From the NCBI GenBank assembly GCA_963680875.1, contig OY804579.1:25467804-25531803 (forward strand): 64,000 nucleotides of DNA, read 5' to 3'. Source of the DNA: Bathymodiolus brooksi (taxonomy: Eukaryota; Mollusca; Bivalvia; Mytilida; Modiolidae). The translations under genes were made by a program, and so were the position numbers. Below are positions 1 through 12,900 of this stretch, piece by piece (the stretch's first letter is position 1; each line of letters begins with the position of its first letter). The notes under the pieces are model-generated. The model worked only from the letters and a program-made list of their open reading frames with translations. It did no database searches and had not been told where the DNA came from.

Positions 1-22
1 ACTCATAACAGTTGTTAGTATA

Positions 23-1482
23 CAGTGCCTGAAATGAGGGCTGGAATTTTTTTGGGCCAGTAAAAAATTAGAGTCACTGGTCCAAATGGCATAATGGTGG
101 CCCAAACATTTTGTGACATTTTTTTATGAAAAAAAGACATCAGATATCAATATATAAACAGTTTTCAGATTAATTGTTTTTTATTAATAACATTAAAATT
201 CATTCTTACACTAGTCTCACAAGGGGGGGGGGCTCTTCAAGGTAATTTTGGTAGGTACAGGTGTGCAGCTGAAATTGCGAAAACACCCCAATGCATATAT
301 TGCTATCAAATGAAACCTGAATTTACTTGTTATAACCTTTTTGACAACCTTGACGCCATTGGTTAGGGTGGTCTTAAGAAACGATGCTAGTCCATCGGAT
401 GGGGACAATAAAAGGCTGGTTTGTGTAAGGGGAGATCAATGACATGATCACATTAAAGACATCCGGAAAAGAGTAGACTAATGCCACTACAAGAACCGCT
501 CTTGCACTCCCCACAGTGAAGAGTGACATCACTTGTTTCAATTCACTATGAAGAAGTGATTTTAAAGTAAAATAACTTCTCAGTTCGGGGTAATGTTAGT
601 TGGTTATTCATTCCAAATAAGTATCTCACTTTGTTGAAATAACAAACGGTGCTGTCATTTTCTGTTATATAAACAACTGTTAACTTTTCCTGTTATTTTT
701 TAATTTGTAAACAAAAGTTCTGGTTCCAAAAAAGAAAACCACTCCCAATTGTCATTAAAATGTAGCCGTGTACATGAACTATGAAAAGTTTAAAAGAAGT
801 GACAGGCCAGATCGTTTCCGTAGTTTGACAACTGTCAACTGTCAACGATTTTCTCTCCGTTGTTGGAGAAAAGTTTTTCAATGATTACCTAAGGATTGAC
901 ACAAAAAGGTTTCCGATTTCTGTAAAATGAAATTCGTACATGTACATTTTGCAGCAGATTGAATGAATAAATTTCCGAACCGTGGAAGATACCAGATCGC
1001 AAACATTATAAGTTGACAGAATTCTCTTTATTGTTCACAACTTTTCACTTCGTCCGTGATTTTTAACAATTTTAATAATTAAATCATAAAAAAACACGTT
1101 TCTTTTCAAATATTTAGTGAATACTTGTGTATTACATGAAAACGTGTAGGAAACGTGTATTGATTGACTTGATAAAAATACATAATTGGGGAGAACAGTA
1201 AATTACATTAGCTGTGTATTCATTGGCTACAAAAATGTATTTGGACCAATCGCTGTGCTCGTAACAAACCGTTTTCGACTAGAACAGAAGAGTTATCTAC
1301 CGTTGAAGTTACAGTAAAATATGTCCGTTTTCGGTAAAACAACAATTTTTAACGGTCTTTTAGGCAATCGCCCAAACGTATTTTGTTGGGCTAGTGACTA
1401 CCTAATTTGGAGCAGCTTTTGGTCGCCCGAATAAGATATTAGTCGCATTTGCCGACTGGGCGACCGTCCATCTCAGGCACTG
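23..1482. mobile_element. TIR DNA transposon remnant, 1460 bp
   Basis: Starts CAGTGCCTGAAATGA and ends with the inverse (reverse complement CAGTGCCTGAGATGG). It is flanked directly by GTATA on both sides (18-22 and 1483-1487), a 5-bp target duplication. No transposase frame is visible, so it is non-autonomous. CAGTG ends occur in hAT elements, but those usually duplicate 8 bp, so the superfamily is left open. Confidence 0.6.
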
Positions 1483-1487
1483 GTATA

Positions 1488-2100
1488 ATCTCTGAATTAC
1501 CAGTAATTACTGTATAAGTGCTTTTTTTCACAGTATCTAAACTTCCTGATTATCTTCTAAATTGGTTGAATTTTTTATTGCTGTATTTTACTTTCACGAT
1601 CCCAAGTTTAATCAAAATCAAATTTTAGTTGATTAGCTATTATATTAGAATATCTGAATCAGACTGAAAAATCACTGGACAAATGATTCATAATAGGAAA
1701 TGTTTTATCATATTTATTTATATTCATATTTGGAAAAGGGTCGCTTAAAATTCCAAAGACTACACATTTGTTAGCAGTGCTGTGCGGGTAGCATACCATG
1801 GTATTTATATTGCATATAACCATGATAATTTTTTAATGCATTTTTTTGAAAAATTATCATCTTTATGTGTTATTGTAGAACCATAAATTGTTTTTCCTAT
1901 TTTAATTTGAAGACCGTCTAAAATGGGTTCAAATTCCGAAATTTGCATATTTGAAAGGTATCTAGAATTTTTATTTTTCATCCAATATTGATGTTTTTTT
2001 TCTTCTTTGAATTGATTGTGTAGAGAGCTTTCAGCGTTATGTCGATGAATTTTCTCTGTCGTTTACAGTTTCCAAGAGGCTGAAAAGTGCCATTCTTTGC
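1488..2100. other. Intron, no gene seen
   Basis: AT-rich intronic DNA. About 1840-2100 holds a degraded copy of a dispersed repeat (aaattatcatctttatg; tttacag..ctgaaaagtgcc) that recurs near 3480-3740 and 49040-49220. No coding similarity was recognised. Confidence 0.5.
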
Positions 2101-2103
2101 TCA

Positions 2104-2565
<462 letters not shown>

Positions 2566-2687
2566 TTCCATTCAATTTTAGTGCAGTCGTTATGGGTTTA
2601 TTGATGGGTCATAAATATTTTTAGCTATTTTATATTGAAAAAGATTCTAAAAGCAGTCCAAATTCCGAAATTTTGCATGTTTTTTAT

Positions 2688-3447
2688 ATGTCCCCACCAC
2701 TAATTATATAAGTGGCCGGAACATATAGTGTTACCCATGTCCTTCATTCCGTAATTCTGAAATAAAACAGTTGTCACCACTTTTTTTTGGTATGTGGGTA
2801 TATAATGATGAATTACAGATCAAGTTTACGTTTCGTTCCGGTCCAACGATTTTTGGCCGAGTTATGGCCTTTGGTCAAATATTTAGTTGTCACCACTTTA
2901 TTTCACTATGGTTTGAGATATTGACTTGATTTTTGGTATGAGAGTTTATAATCATAAGTTACAGATCAAATTTGAAATTCATTCCGGTTGAATGATTTTT
3001 GGCTAACTTACAGCCGTTGGGCTTTGAAATTTGGCCAAATATTTAATTGTCACAATTTTTTTTTCACTATGATTTGAGATATTGACTTGATTTTTGATAT
3101 GTGAGTGTATAGTAATGTGTTACCGATCAAGTTTGAATTTCGTTCCGATTGAATGATTTTAATTCAAGAAAAAATTCAATGACTAATAAAAGGTAATGTT
3201 TTATAGGTATAGGACTTCTTATTCATATGCAAGTGTTGTAGATTCCTGATCATATCAAGATTTGTTCAGGCAATGTTGTTTCCTTGAATAAATCTTGTGA
3301 ATTTAAGGAGGCTTGAGGATACAGATCTTAAACAATAGTTTGTTATTCTTAGCCTATTACTGAGGGAATTAAAAAAGGGTGAAACATTTGCGAGCCTCCT
3401 TAATATTCATGGCGGGGACATTTGTGTCGTTCCGACACATCTAGTTT
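2688..3447 (+). repeat. Dispersed 'atgtccccaccac ... gacacatctag' repeat
   Basis: Begins tttatatgtccccaccac and ends ggggacatttgtgtcgttcc gacacatctag. Inside are three diverged blocks of about 130 bp, each with tttcactatggtttgagata, ttgacttgatttttg and ttccggt-(c/g)aa-gatttttgg. No protein is supported. Confidence 0.55.
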
Positions 3448-3773
3448 TCATTGATTTAATTATGTTGAGAGCTTTCAGTAGTTTGTTGATGGATTTCCTC
3501 TATCTTTTTACAGCTTCTGAGGTAAACTGGACTGAAAAGGTCAGAAAAGTGCCATTTTCAAAAAGTTTATGGTTATTATTTTTCATCCAACCTAATCTAA
3601 TGCATTTTTTGTGAAATGATCATCTTTATGACTTATTGATGGCACATTAAAAATCTTTCCTCTATCTCTTATGGCTTCCGTGATAAACAGTTGAGATTTG
3701 TAGCTAGTAACAATAAGTGATACAAGGCTCAGGCGATCCTCTTGTTGATTACTGCATATAAAATTTGTTACAG
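3448..3773. other. Intron end with dispersed repeat scraps
   Basis: Contains another copy of the ctcaatgacttattgatggc / tcctctatctcttatggctt repeat. It ends with the polypyrimidine-poor acceptor of the first visible PDXDC1 exon. Confidence 0.45.
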
Positions 3774-3963
3774 ATTTGGTGATGCCTCTGTAGTTTATCA
3801 TGAAGAAGAAAAAGATGGATTGGTGAAGATATGTAGGTTAGCTATGTACAAGAAGTATCCTAAATATCCTACAGAAGGATTTGAAGCTTTATATTCTAGA
3901 CCTCCTGTCATATATGTTAGTGCATCTTCCAAGCCTGGTGTTAGCAACTATCTTTGTTTACAA
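3774..3963 (+). CDS. PDXDC1: PDXDC1 exon 1 of window
   Basis: 190 bp between the acceptor ttgttacag and the donor CAA|gtaagt. It enters with the last base of an Arg codon and leaves in phase 0. It encodes [16 protein letters not shown], then [17 protein letters not shown] and YLCLQ, matching the human FHEEE, CRLA, KPVIYLSAA and QYLCNQ segments. This is the N-terminal part of the PLP-transferase large domain. The preceding exon, expected to end near LWLCR, is not visible in the 3.7 kb upstream and is probably outside the window. Confidence 0.93.
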
Positions 3964-6900
3964 GTAAGTAATTTTCTGTTCTTGTTTTGGGATTCAGCAT
4001 TTGTTGGTCTTTTTCGGGAGTTCATTTCTGAAACCATAATAGATAGATAAAAATCCCTCGACATACAATTGAAAGCTTTTGGAACAATCAATTCAAAGAA
4101 AAAAATAAAGATTCCATATACCTTCCTAATATGCGAAATTTGAGAATTTTGGCCCCTTTTTGAAATAATTTGTTTTATGGTCCATCAATGACTATATAAA
4201 TCATTAGATGATTACTTTGCAAAAAACTGAATTAAAATTGGATGATAAATAAGAAAGTTCAAATTTTGGAATTTTGTTTTCGTTGGCCTTTTTTGGTTGA
4301 GTTCATCTCAGAGACCATTAGAGATAAAAGAAATCCATCAACATACCACCGGCAGCCAAGGATGTCGTAGGAGATTAATTAAAAGTTATAGGAGAATTAA
4401 TAGACTGGCGAAGCGAGTCTCCCACCTCGCTGTGCAAGGTGGTATTTACGGCAGGGGGTCTGGGGCCCAGAAGCTCTGGGGTAAATGGTGCAAAATCCTG
4501 CATTCTAGCCATCTCCTGGCATCAAATTTGCTGCCTAGAATACTTGATTTTTTATGGACATTTTTAACAAACACTCATAAAATTTTCAAAACGTGAAGAA
4601 GATACATCATCGGAGAGCCCTTCAGACAAAGTTTTAACAGTATTCCAGACACTCGAATAATTGAATGATAAAGATTTTATTTTCTAAATACACTGAAATG
4701 ATGAACTAGAGTAACAAAGCTAACAATTGAGAAAATACACAGTAGCATTATGTTATATTCCATATGATGGCTATTGAAATAGGGAAATTAATTAATTAAA
4801 AATCAGATTTTAGATACAAATATACCAAAAATCACAATTTATTCATACATGTCTTGACTGAATTTACCCTGAGACAAGACTCATTTATTAAAAGATTCTA
4901 ATTAAACTTGATAGTATCTTAATGCATTCAAAACTGAGTATGGTAAGTAGCAAGTAAAGAATAACCTGTGGTGTGTTGACATGTTGACATGCTTTTAATT
5001 GGACAATAAAGTTTGATGTCATTGAAACTTATCACAACACCTGTACAGATAAATAAAATTAAACCAAAACATGGGAAAACTTATTTGCATGACAAGCAAG
5101 TAATAAAGGCGAGGCTGTTCCCTTTTAAAAGTACATACCATGATGATACCGGAAGCAAAATATCAATTGAGTAAATGAAAAATCTATTATACTGAGAACG
5201 AATGATTATTATACATGTCCATGTACATCCCACTCTTTCTCCAGTTTGAAAGTTAATTGATGTCATAAAATGAAAAAAGCAAAATAGTAGAACTGGTAAC
5301 TCTGACAAATAATATAAATGTAATATTTAAACTAAACTTCATATAGAGCAACGTCGGCAGTTTTCGTCCACTTAACGGGTTTTCTAATATGACGTCATAA
5401 GTGAATGAAACGTAATACAATATTTTGATATTTATTTTCTATCGATAGTAAGCAATTTGTTCCTTTATTGAAAAGTTTGAACTTTTTCCTCCACAAATCA
5501 TTAACTTCTTTTAAAAACTTGATGATGAATCGGCAGTTTTCGTCCACTTCGACTATTTTCGTCCGCTTTAAATAAACTACCAAAATGTTAAATTCAAACG
5601 GTCTGTTTTGCATTTCCATCAATGTTAAGTTTTAACGATTAATTTGTTAAATAAAAAAGTATAATAAAATCTAACCGCCGGTGTGGAAGCTATTTCATTA
5701 AATCATTGAATCATCTAATACTTCTCTTATTTTTCTTTCTATGTGATGTGAAAGGGAGTTGGCCAGCTTTGTGTTATTTCTATAAACCCTTCCGAAAAAG
5801 CTCATTTTTGTTTTTGTTTTATTTTTACAGAAATGTCCGGCTTTATATAAAAAACGACATGGTAACATTTAATCGGTCGTCTATTGCCTGTCCGTGACGT
5901 CATTTTTAGATGTAAACAATGGCATCAAACTCAAAGTTTGTGAATGAAATGCACATACAACTCCATTTACTGGACGAAAATAGACGAATGGTAGAGAGAA
6001 ATGAAAATAGTATCTAACTCGAATAAATTTAATAAATATGTGCTTAAGCAGGAAGTATTCATATCAGTATTATTCTGTTGGATACTATCGATGAACCCTG
6101 TGTGGTTTGGCGTGAATGAACTTATCAAATGAGCGAATGACTGTTGAGAAATGGGGGTATCTTTTTTAACATGTATCGTAAGACGCCATTATCGCGTGGC
6201 GAAAAAAACATATCAATGTTCATATGCTGCTAACTTTTTGTATAAGGATTACAAATTACCAAGACTTCATCTTTACGTACCTTGCTGCCAAATTATTATA
6301 TGCACTCTTTTTATATTGTATGTAAGTGTCAGCCTAGTATCATTTACTATGGTTTGTATATGCATAAAGTTAACTGTGTTTTATTTCAAAATCGATGTAT
6401 CAAGTTCAAGTGTCAAAATCTTGTTTTTATTAAAAATATATACTAGTTGCCGGTTTCAATGTTTTCGTCCAATTTTGTATTTTTTAATGAATTTGAAGCA
6501 ATACAGCATACCTTGCTTTAGACATTTTTCGGACGTCACCATAATCGATCTCTGTACCGAAGTTATGGTGCTCCAATTGAAGGAGCAATGAATCGATAAG
6601 AGTTAATATATTTTTTTGGAACTCATCGCGTCGTTTCATAAAAGAACATGATAGATACGAGAGTGACAATTTGTAAACAATTCCACGATGTCGATGGCAT
6701 GTAAATGCAAAATCAACATGATAGATACATTATATCTTTCAAAGAAAATGAAGTTAGAATTTTATGCATACAAAAGTTTCCTTCATTTTATATTTTTGCC
6801 AATAAGAAAGTTACCGGCGACGACAGCTGAAATTACCGGGGATTTTCGCCGGTTGCCGGCTTCTAATGACATCCCTGGGCAGCTCTCGGCTCAATCAATT

Positions 6901-9900
6901 CAAAGAAAATTATACATCAAAATTGAATGAAAAACAAAAATGCTATATACCTTCCAAATATGAAATTTTTTGGAATCTGGGCCTCTTTTATACCCTTTTT
7001 AGGTCACCTTGCCTCACTGCTTGGCCAAATGAACCAAAACTTGGTAGGAGGCATCTGGAGTGTCTTCTATGCAGATTGCGCATGTCGTACCGATCTGTTA
7101 ACAAACATGGACGCCATAGACAATTCTTGTTTTTTGTTGGTCAATTTCTAAAAATCTTCTCTGCTACCGCTTGGCCAAATAAAGCAAAATTTTATACAAA
7201 GCATCTATGGAAGGTCCTATATAAGATTTCCTCATTTCATCACGATTGGACAAAAACATGGTCGCTATGGCAATTCTTGTTTCTGATTGGCTTAAATTTA
7301 AAAAAATCTTCTCCTCAGAAACTAGGAGGCACAATGAATTGTTACTTTGTAGGAATAATGTATGGGAGATCCTGTACAAAATTTCAATGTTTCGTGCCGA
7401 TCATACAACTAATATGGCCGCCATGTGCAGTTCTTGTTTGTGATTAGCCAATTGATAAAATCTTCTCTAAAACCATTTGGCCAATTTGATTGAAATTTGG
7501 TATGAAACAAACCTATGGAAGATTCTGTATAAAGTTTCCTCAAAACAAAATGACAAATGAGTGACAGGTTAAGCCCACTGAGCCTCTAGTTGAAATAAAA
7601 TACAAATAATTTTCTTTGTCCCATCCATAGCCTATTAAGATGATCATTTTGCACACAAAAAATTCGGTGAAAAAGTAAAAAATAAAATTTTTAAATCCCA
7701 CCCTTTGGGCACACAGTTTGTAATAGGCTGAGTCATCAGGAAATCCCAATTCTTATTTTAAAAATTATAGCAATTTTAATAATTTCCATTAGTGTAAAAT
7801 AAGGTAAGTCATGAAAAGACACACACATATATATTGGTGTATTGACGGTAAATATAGAATTTATGTGGCGAGGCTTAGAAACGGGGGAAAGATGAGCTTT
7901 AGCGAATCTTTCCATCCGTTTCATGCCGAGCCACATAAATTTATCCTGCAATAAAATTTGCAAAAAAAAAAAAGTTATTTAATTAAAAAAAAAAAAGATA
8001 ACAGAAACTCCATTGATACCTCAATAATAGTTCCAGAAAGGGGCATGTCTTAATAGCTTTATTAGGCTAATGTGAAAAGTGTTATTATGATAGGGGTGTG
8101 GCTTAATAGGTTTATTAGGCTAATGTGAAAAGTGTTATTATGACAAGGGTGTGGCTTAAAAGCTTTATTAGGTTAATGTGAAAAGTGTTATTATTATGAC
8201 ACTGTCATAATAAAGCAACAGTTTATTTCAACCCATTTATTATGACAAAAAATAACCCAATTGCAGGATAAATATATATATTGGTACACTGCTCAAGTTT
8301 GTAATTTGTGTTTTATGAATAAAATTTCAACCCACAATATAAACATGTACAACAATTATGTTTTAAAATCACCGAAAATGAGATATCCTCTGAATTAATA
8401 ATAATTCAAATATTCTCATTATTTTACATGACAGAACACCTCTTTAGTTTTAATTAATTTCACACAAACATAATTTAAATGTAAATCTCTATATATATTA
8501 TATATATATATATATATCTTACATTTTAGTAAAAAGTATCAGATTTTTTTAATGCTCATAATGGGTAGATATTTGTTTATCAAACTGTATAAAGATATCT
8601 CTGGTATACTGATTTGTCTCAATTCTAAAAATATTCATTAGATATGTCACAAAACATGGTGCTGTAAGGAAGGATATTTAAATTCTTCAAAACAGTTGAA
8701 ATTTTGAAAATCAGTTCAGTTTCAGGACTTCAAACTATTATAGGAAAACCTGACATCAGTGAACAAAATAGGTACCATAACCTGTATTTCTTAATGTGAC
8801 AGTTGAAACACAAGCATGATGTTTTACAGCAAAAAGTTATAATTTTAGAGAAAAAGAACAATGTCATTTCATGAATTATTTAAACCACAAAATAGTTAAA
8901 TACGGTATCCATATGGGCCACAATTTATTCTTTTAAATGTATTAGAAATGAGAATTGTCTGAAAATAAATATGTCTTTTCCCACGTTAAGATTTTGAACT
9001 CGCAATTCACTAAAACATAGCTTTCAAGAAGCCCAATTATAATTATGCTTTCCACCGAAATTGCTATCATACATTTCTGATCCCAGTCATCCGTACCGTT
9101 GCATGGAAGGGGAATGTGGAAAAAAAAATTAATGAAAAAAAAAATCTACCCATGCACAACTATTCCCCACTCAAAACTAAAAGACAGAATAAAAGAATTG
9201 GTCCAACGTAGATACAATTTCCTTGTCTTAGGAAGGGACAAATCTTATTTTATTTAAAACCACTCTGATTCTCCCAAAAAATTCTCTGAAGCTGATATCA
9301 TCAAAATGCTCGAGTTTTTGATTGACAATATTATTCTTTGTTCGGTGGGCGTGTTTTTCAACAGACAGTCGGCATTCCTATGGGTACTAGCTGTGCTCCC
9401 CTTCTCGCTGGCTTGTTCCTTTATTCGTCCGAGACAGACTTCATACAGGTGCTTCTGCAGAAAAATGACAAGAAGCTAGCCTGATCCTTTAATTTCATGT
9501 TCCACTCTATAGATGATGTCCTTTCACTAAACAATTGTAAGTTTGGTGATATTGTTGATCGTTGGGCTTGAAATTAAGGATACCACAAATACAGCTAGGT
9601 CTACTTCATACCTTGACCTACACCTCGAAATTGACAATGAGGGTCGGTTAAAAATTAAACTTTACGACAAAAGAGATGATTTCATTTTTCCCATTGTGAA
9701 CTTTCCATTTATATGTAGAACATTCCAGCAGCACCTGCATATGGAGTAAATATCTCTCAGTTGATCCAATATTCCAGAACTTGTGGTTCCTATCATGATT
9801 TCCTTGATAGAGGGTTGCTGCTAACAAGGAAGCTACTGAACCAAGGGTTCCTATTGGTTAAGTTGAAGACATCACTTCGAAAGTGTTACAGTTGCCACCA

Positions 9901-12900
9901 TGACTTGATTTACCGTTACAGAGTATCTGTGTCACAAATGACCACAGATATGTTCTGCTTGTTGTAATCACAATCCGATCCTTTCCTCGTTCATGACTTA
10001 TCACAGGGTTTGTGACAAGAGTAACATGACAGGTGCCACATATGGAGCATGAACTGCTTACCCTTCCTGTGCACCTGATCATGAGTTCACCCCCCAGGTT
10101 TTTAGTGGGATTTGTGTTGCTTGATCTTTAGTTTTCTGTGTAAGGTTTTGTAGATTGTTGTTTGTCCTTTTTCTTTTGGCCATTGCGTTGTCTGTCCTGT
10201 GATTTACGGCTTCTGATTGCCCCTTTGGTATCTTTTGGACATTGTGTTGTCTGTTCTGTAATTTACGGCTTCTGATTGCCCCTTTAGTATCTTTTGGCCA
10301 TTGCGTTGTCTGTCCTGTGATTTACGGCTTCTGATTGCCCCTTTGGTATCTTTTGGACATTGCGTTTTCTGTTCTGTGATTTACGGCTTCTGATTGCCCC
10401 TTTGGTATCTTTTGGCCATTGTGTTGTCTGTCCTGTGATTTACGGCTTCTGATTGCCCCTTTGGTATCTTTTGGCCATTGTGTTGGGTGTCCTGTGATTT
10501 ACAGCTTCTGATTGCCCCTTTGGTATCTTTTGGCCATTGTGTTGTCTGTCCTGTGATTTACTGCTTCTGATTGCCCCTTTGGTATCTTTTGGCCATTGTG
10601 TTGTCTGTCCTGTGATTTACGGCTTCTGATTGCCCCTTTGGTATCTTTTGGACATTGTGTTGTCTGTCCTGTGATTTACGGCTTCTGATTGCCCCTTTGG
10701 TATCTTTTGGACATTGTGTTGTCTGTCCTGTGATTTACGGCTTCTGATTGCCCCTTTGGTATCTTTTGGCCATTGTGTTGTCTGTCCTGTGATTTACTGC
10801 TTCTGATTGCCCCTTTGGTATCTTCAAACTTTTCTATTATCTGTGCCAGTGGTTTTAAAAATGATTATAAAAGCAGTAATTACCCATCCAAATTTGTGTG
10901 CAAGATTTTTAATTCTACTACTATTAAATCAACAACAGAATTATAAAATTTTCCATTGAAAATTTATAGAATATTGTTTGTAGGATATGTCATGTAAATG
11001 GCACGTAAAATAGGGTATTGACAGATGACATCAGAGGTTGCTTACGATTGGTCTACATCATATTACCAATATTAATGAACTCTTCCGAGTGAGTAAGCAT
11101 TCGATCCTCTGCTGTAAACCGGAGACGAAAAATGGCGGATATGCATTGGTAAAACTCTAGGGATACCAAAAACTTATTTGTAGCAGTTAAAAATAGAGCA
11201 ATCACTTTCTAAAGTGTGCAATTAAGTGGAAGGGTCATTTGACAAAACTTTTTAGAAAAAAATGAAGAGGGAAAACAAACAAAATAATAATATGATTCAC
11301 TGTGTATAGGAATAGTTATATCAAAGTTATGTTACTGCATTTCAGCTTGGTTTACCTTTGTCATGTATTTGTACAGTACCAGTTCTTACAAGAAATGGAG
11401 CAGTGGGAAGAATGGTAAGTATATTTGTATTATTTACAGGTTCATTATGAATTTATTTACACACACTTTGTGTAGCACTGGTACAAATGTCACACATGAT
11501 TTTCATGACTTTGGAATAAAAAGTGTATGATAAGGTTTGAATCAAATTCATATGATTTATCTGTGCAAGATTGTATGTATCATACAATTTTAAAAAAATG
11601 AGTCTCGGGGCAATGCCATTGTAGGATTTGCTTATCAAAATTGTGTAATAATTATATGATATTTTTCATATTCATTTTACATGTGATGATATTGACAAGA
11701 TAATCACATGATTGTTACACAGTGATATTGACAAGATAATCACATGATTGTTACATGATGATATTGACAAGATAAGCACATGATTGTTACATGATGATAT
11801 TGACAAGATAATCACATGATTGTTACATGATGATATTGACAAGATAAGCACATGATTGTTACATGATGATATTGACAAGATAATCACATGATTGTTACAT
11901 GATGATATTGACAAGATAAGCACACGATTGTTACATGATGATATTGACAAGATAATCACATGATTGTTACATGATGATATTGACAAGATAAACACATGAT
12001 TGTTACATGATGATATTGACAAGATAATCACATGATTGTTACATGATGATATTGACAAGATAAGCACATGATTGTTACATGATGATATTGACAAGATAAT
12101 CACATGATTGTTACATGATGATATTGACAAGATAATCATATGATTGTTACATGATGATATTGACAAGATAATCATATGATTGTTACATGATGATATTGAC
12201 AAGATAAGCACATGATTGTTACATGATGATATTGACAAGATAATCACATGATTGTTACATGATGATATTGACAAGATAATCATATGATTGTTACACATTC
12301 TAACATGACCTCCTTCTTTCGCTTTGTTAACAAACGAGCGAGTTATCCATTCGGTATAATCTCATTAGCACATGCGCCGGTGAATGTGACAGACTTTTCC
12401 ATTGGCAGCATAAATTGTAACCCTAATAATGCCGATAGAGGGCGCAGTATTATTCGAGTTACATAAATTGTGTGCGACATTTTCCGCAAGCGTAAATATA
12501 AATTACGTCTTCCAATCATAGTATACTACCGTATTTGTACTCTTCTGTCTCTTAGACATATCAGAATCGAAATAAATCGTGGAAGCCAGAATGGGTTTTG
12601 AGTTTTAACATGGATTGGCGGATATTAGTAAATTTTATCCCTCGCTTCTGGCTCGGGATAAAATACTAATATCCGCCAATCCATGTTAAAACTCCCAACA
12701 CATTCTGGCTTCCATGATTTATTTCTTAAATGATATTGACAAGATAATCACATGATTGTTACATGATGATACTGACAAGATAATCACATGATTGTTACAT
12801 GATGATATTGACAAGATAATCATATGATTGTTACATGATGATATTGACAAGATAATCATATGATTGTTACATGATGATATTGACAAGATAAGCACATGAT

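Noticed and set aside
4297..4596. 99-codon frame in a GC-richer patch
   Set aside because: Arg/Ser-rich with no recognisable domain; probably part of an old repeat.
5385..5900. CRE-type TGACGTCA octamers as a promoter
   Set aside because: Two isolated sites in repeat-like intronic DNA, with no downstream exon or start signal found.
6151..6591. 146-codon frame
   Set aside because: Hydrophobic, Cys/Ile/Phe-rich translation of AT-rich DNA, with no homologue I recognise, no splice signals fitting PDXDC1 and no promoter-like context.
8491..8517. TA-rich run as an origin or regulatory element
   Set aside because: Simple microsatellite; nothing around it supports a function.
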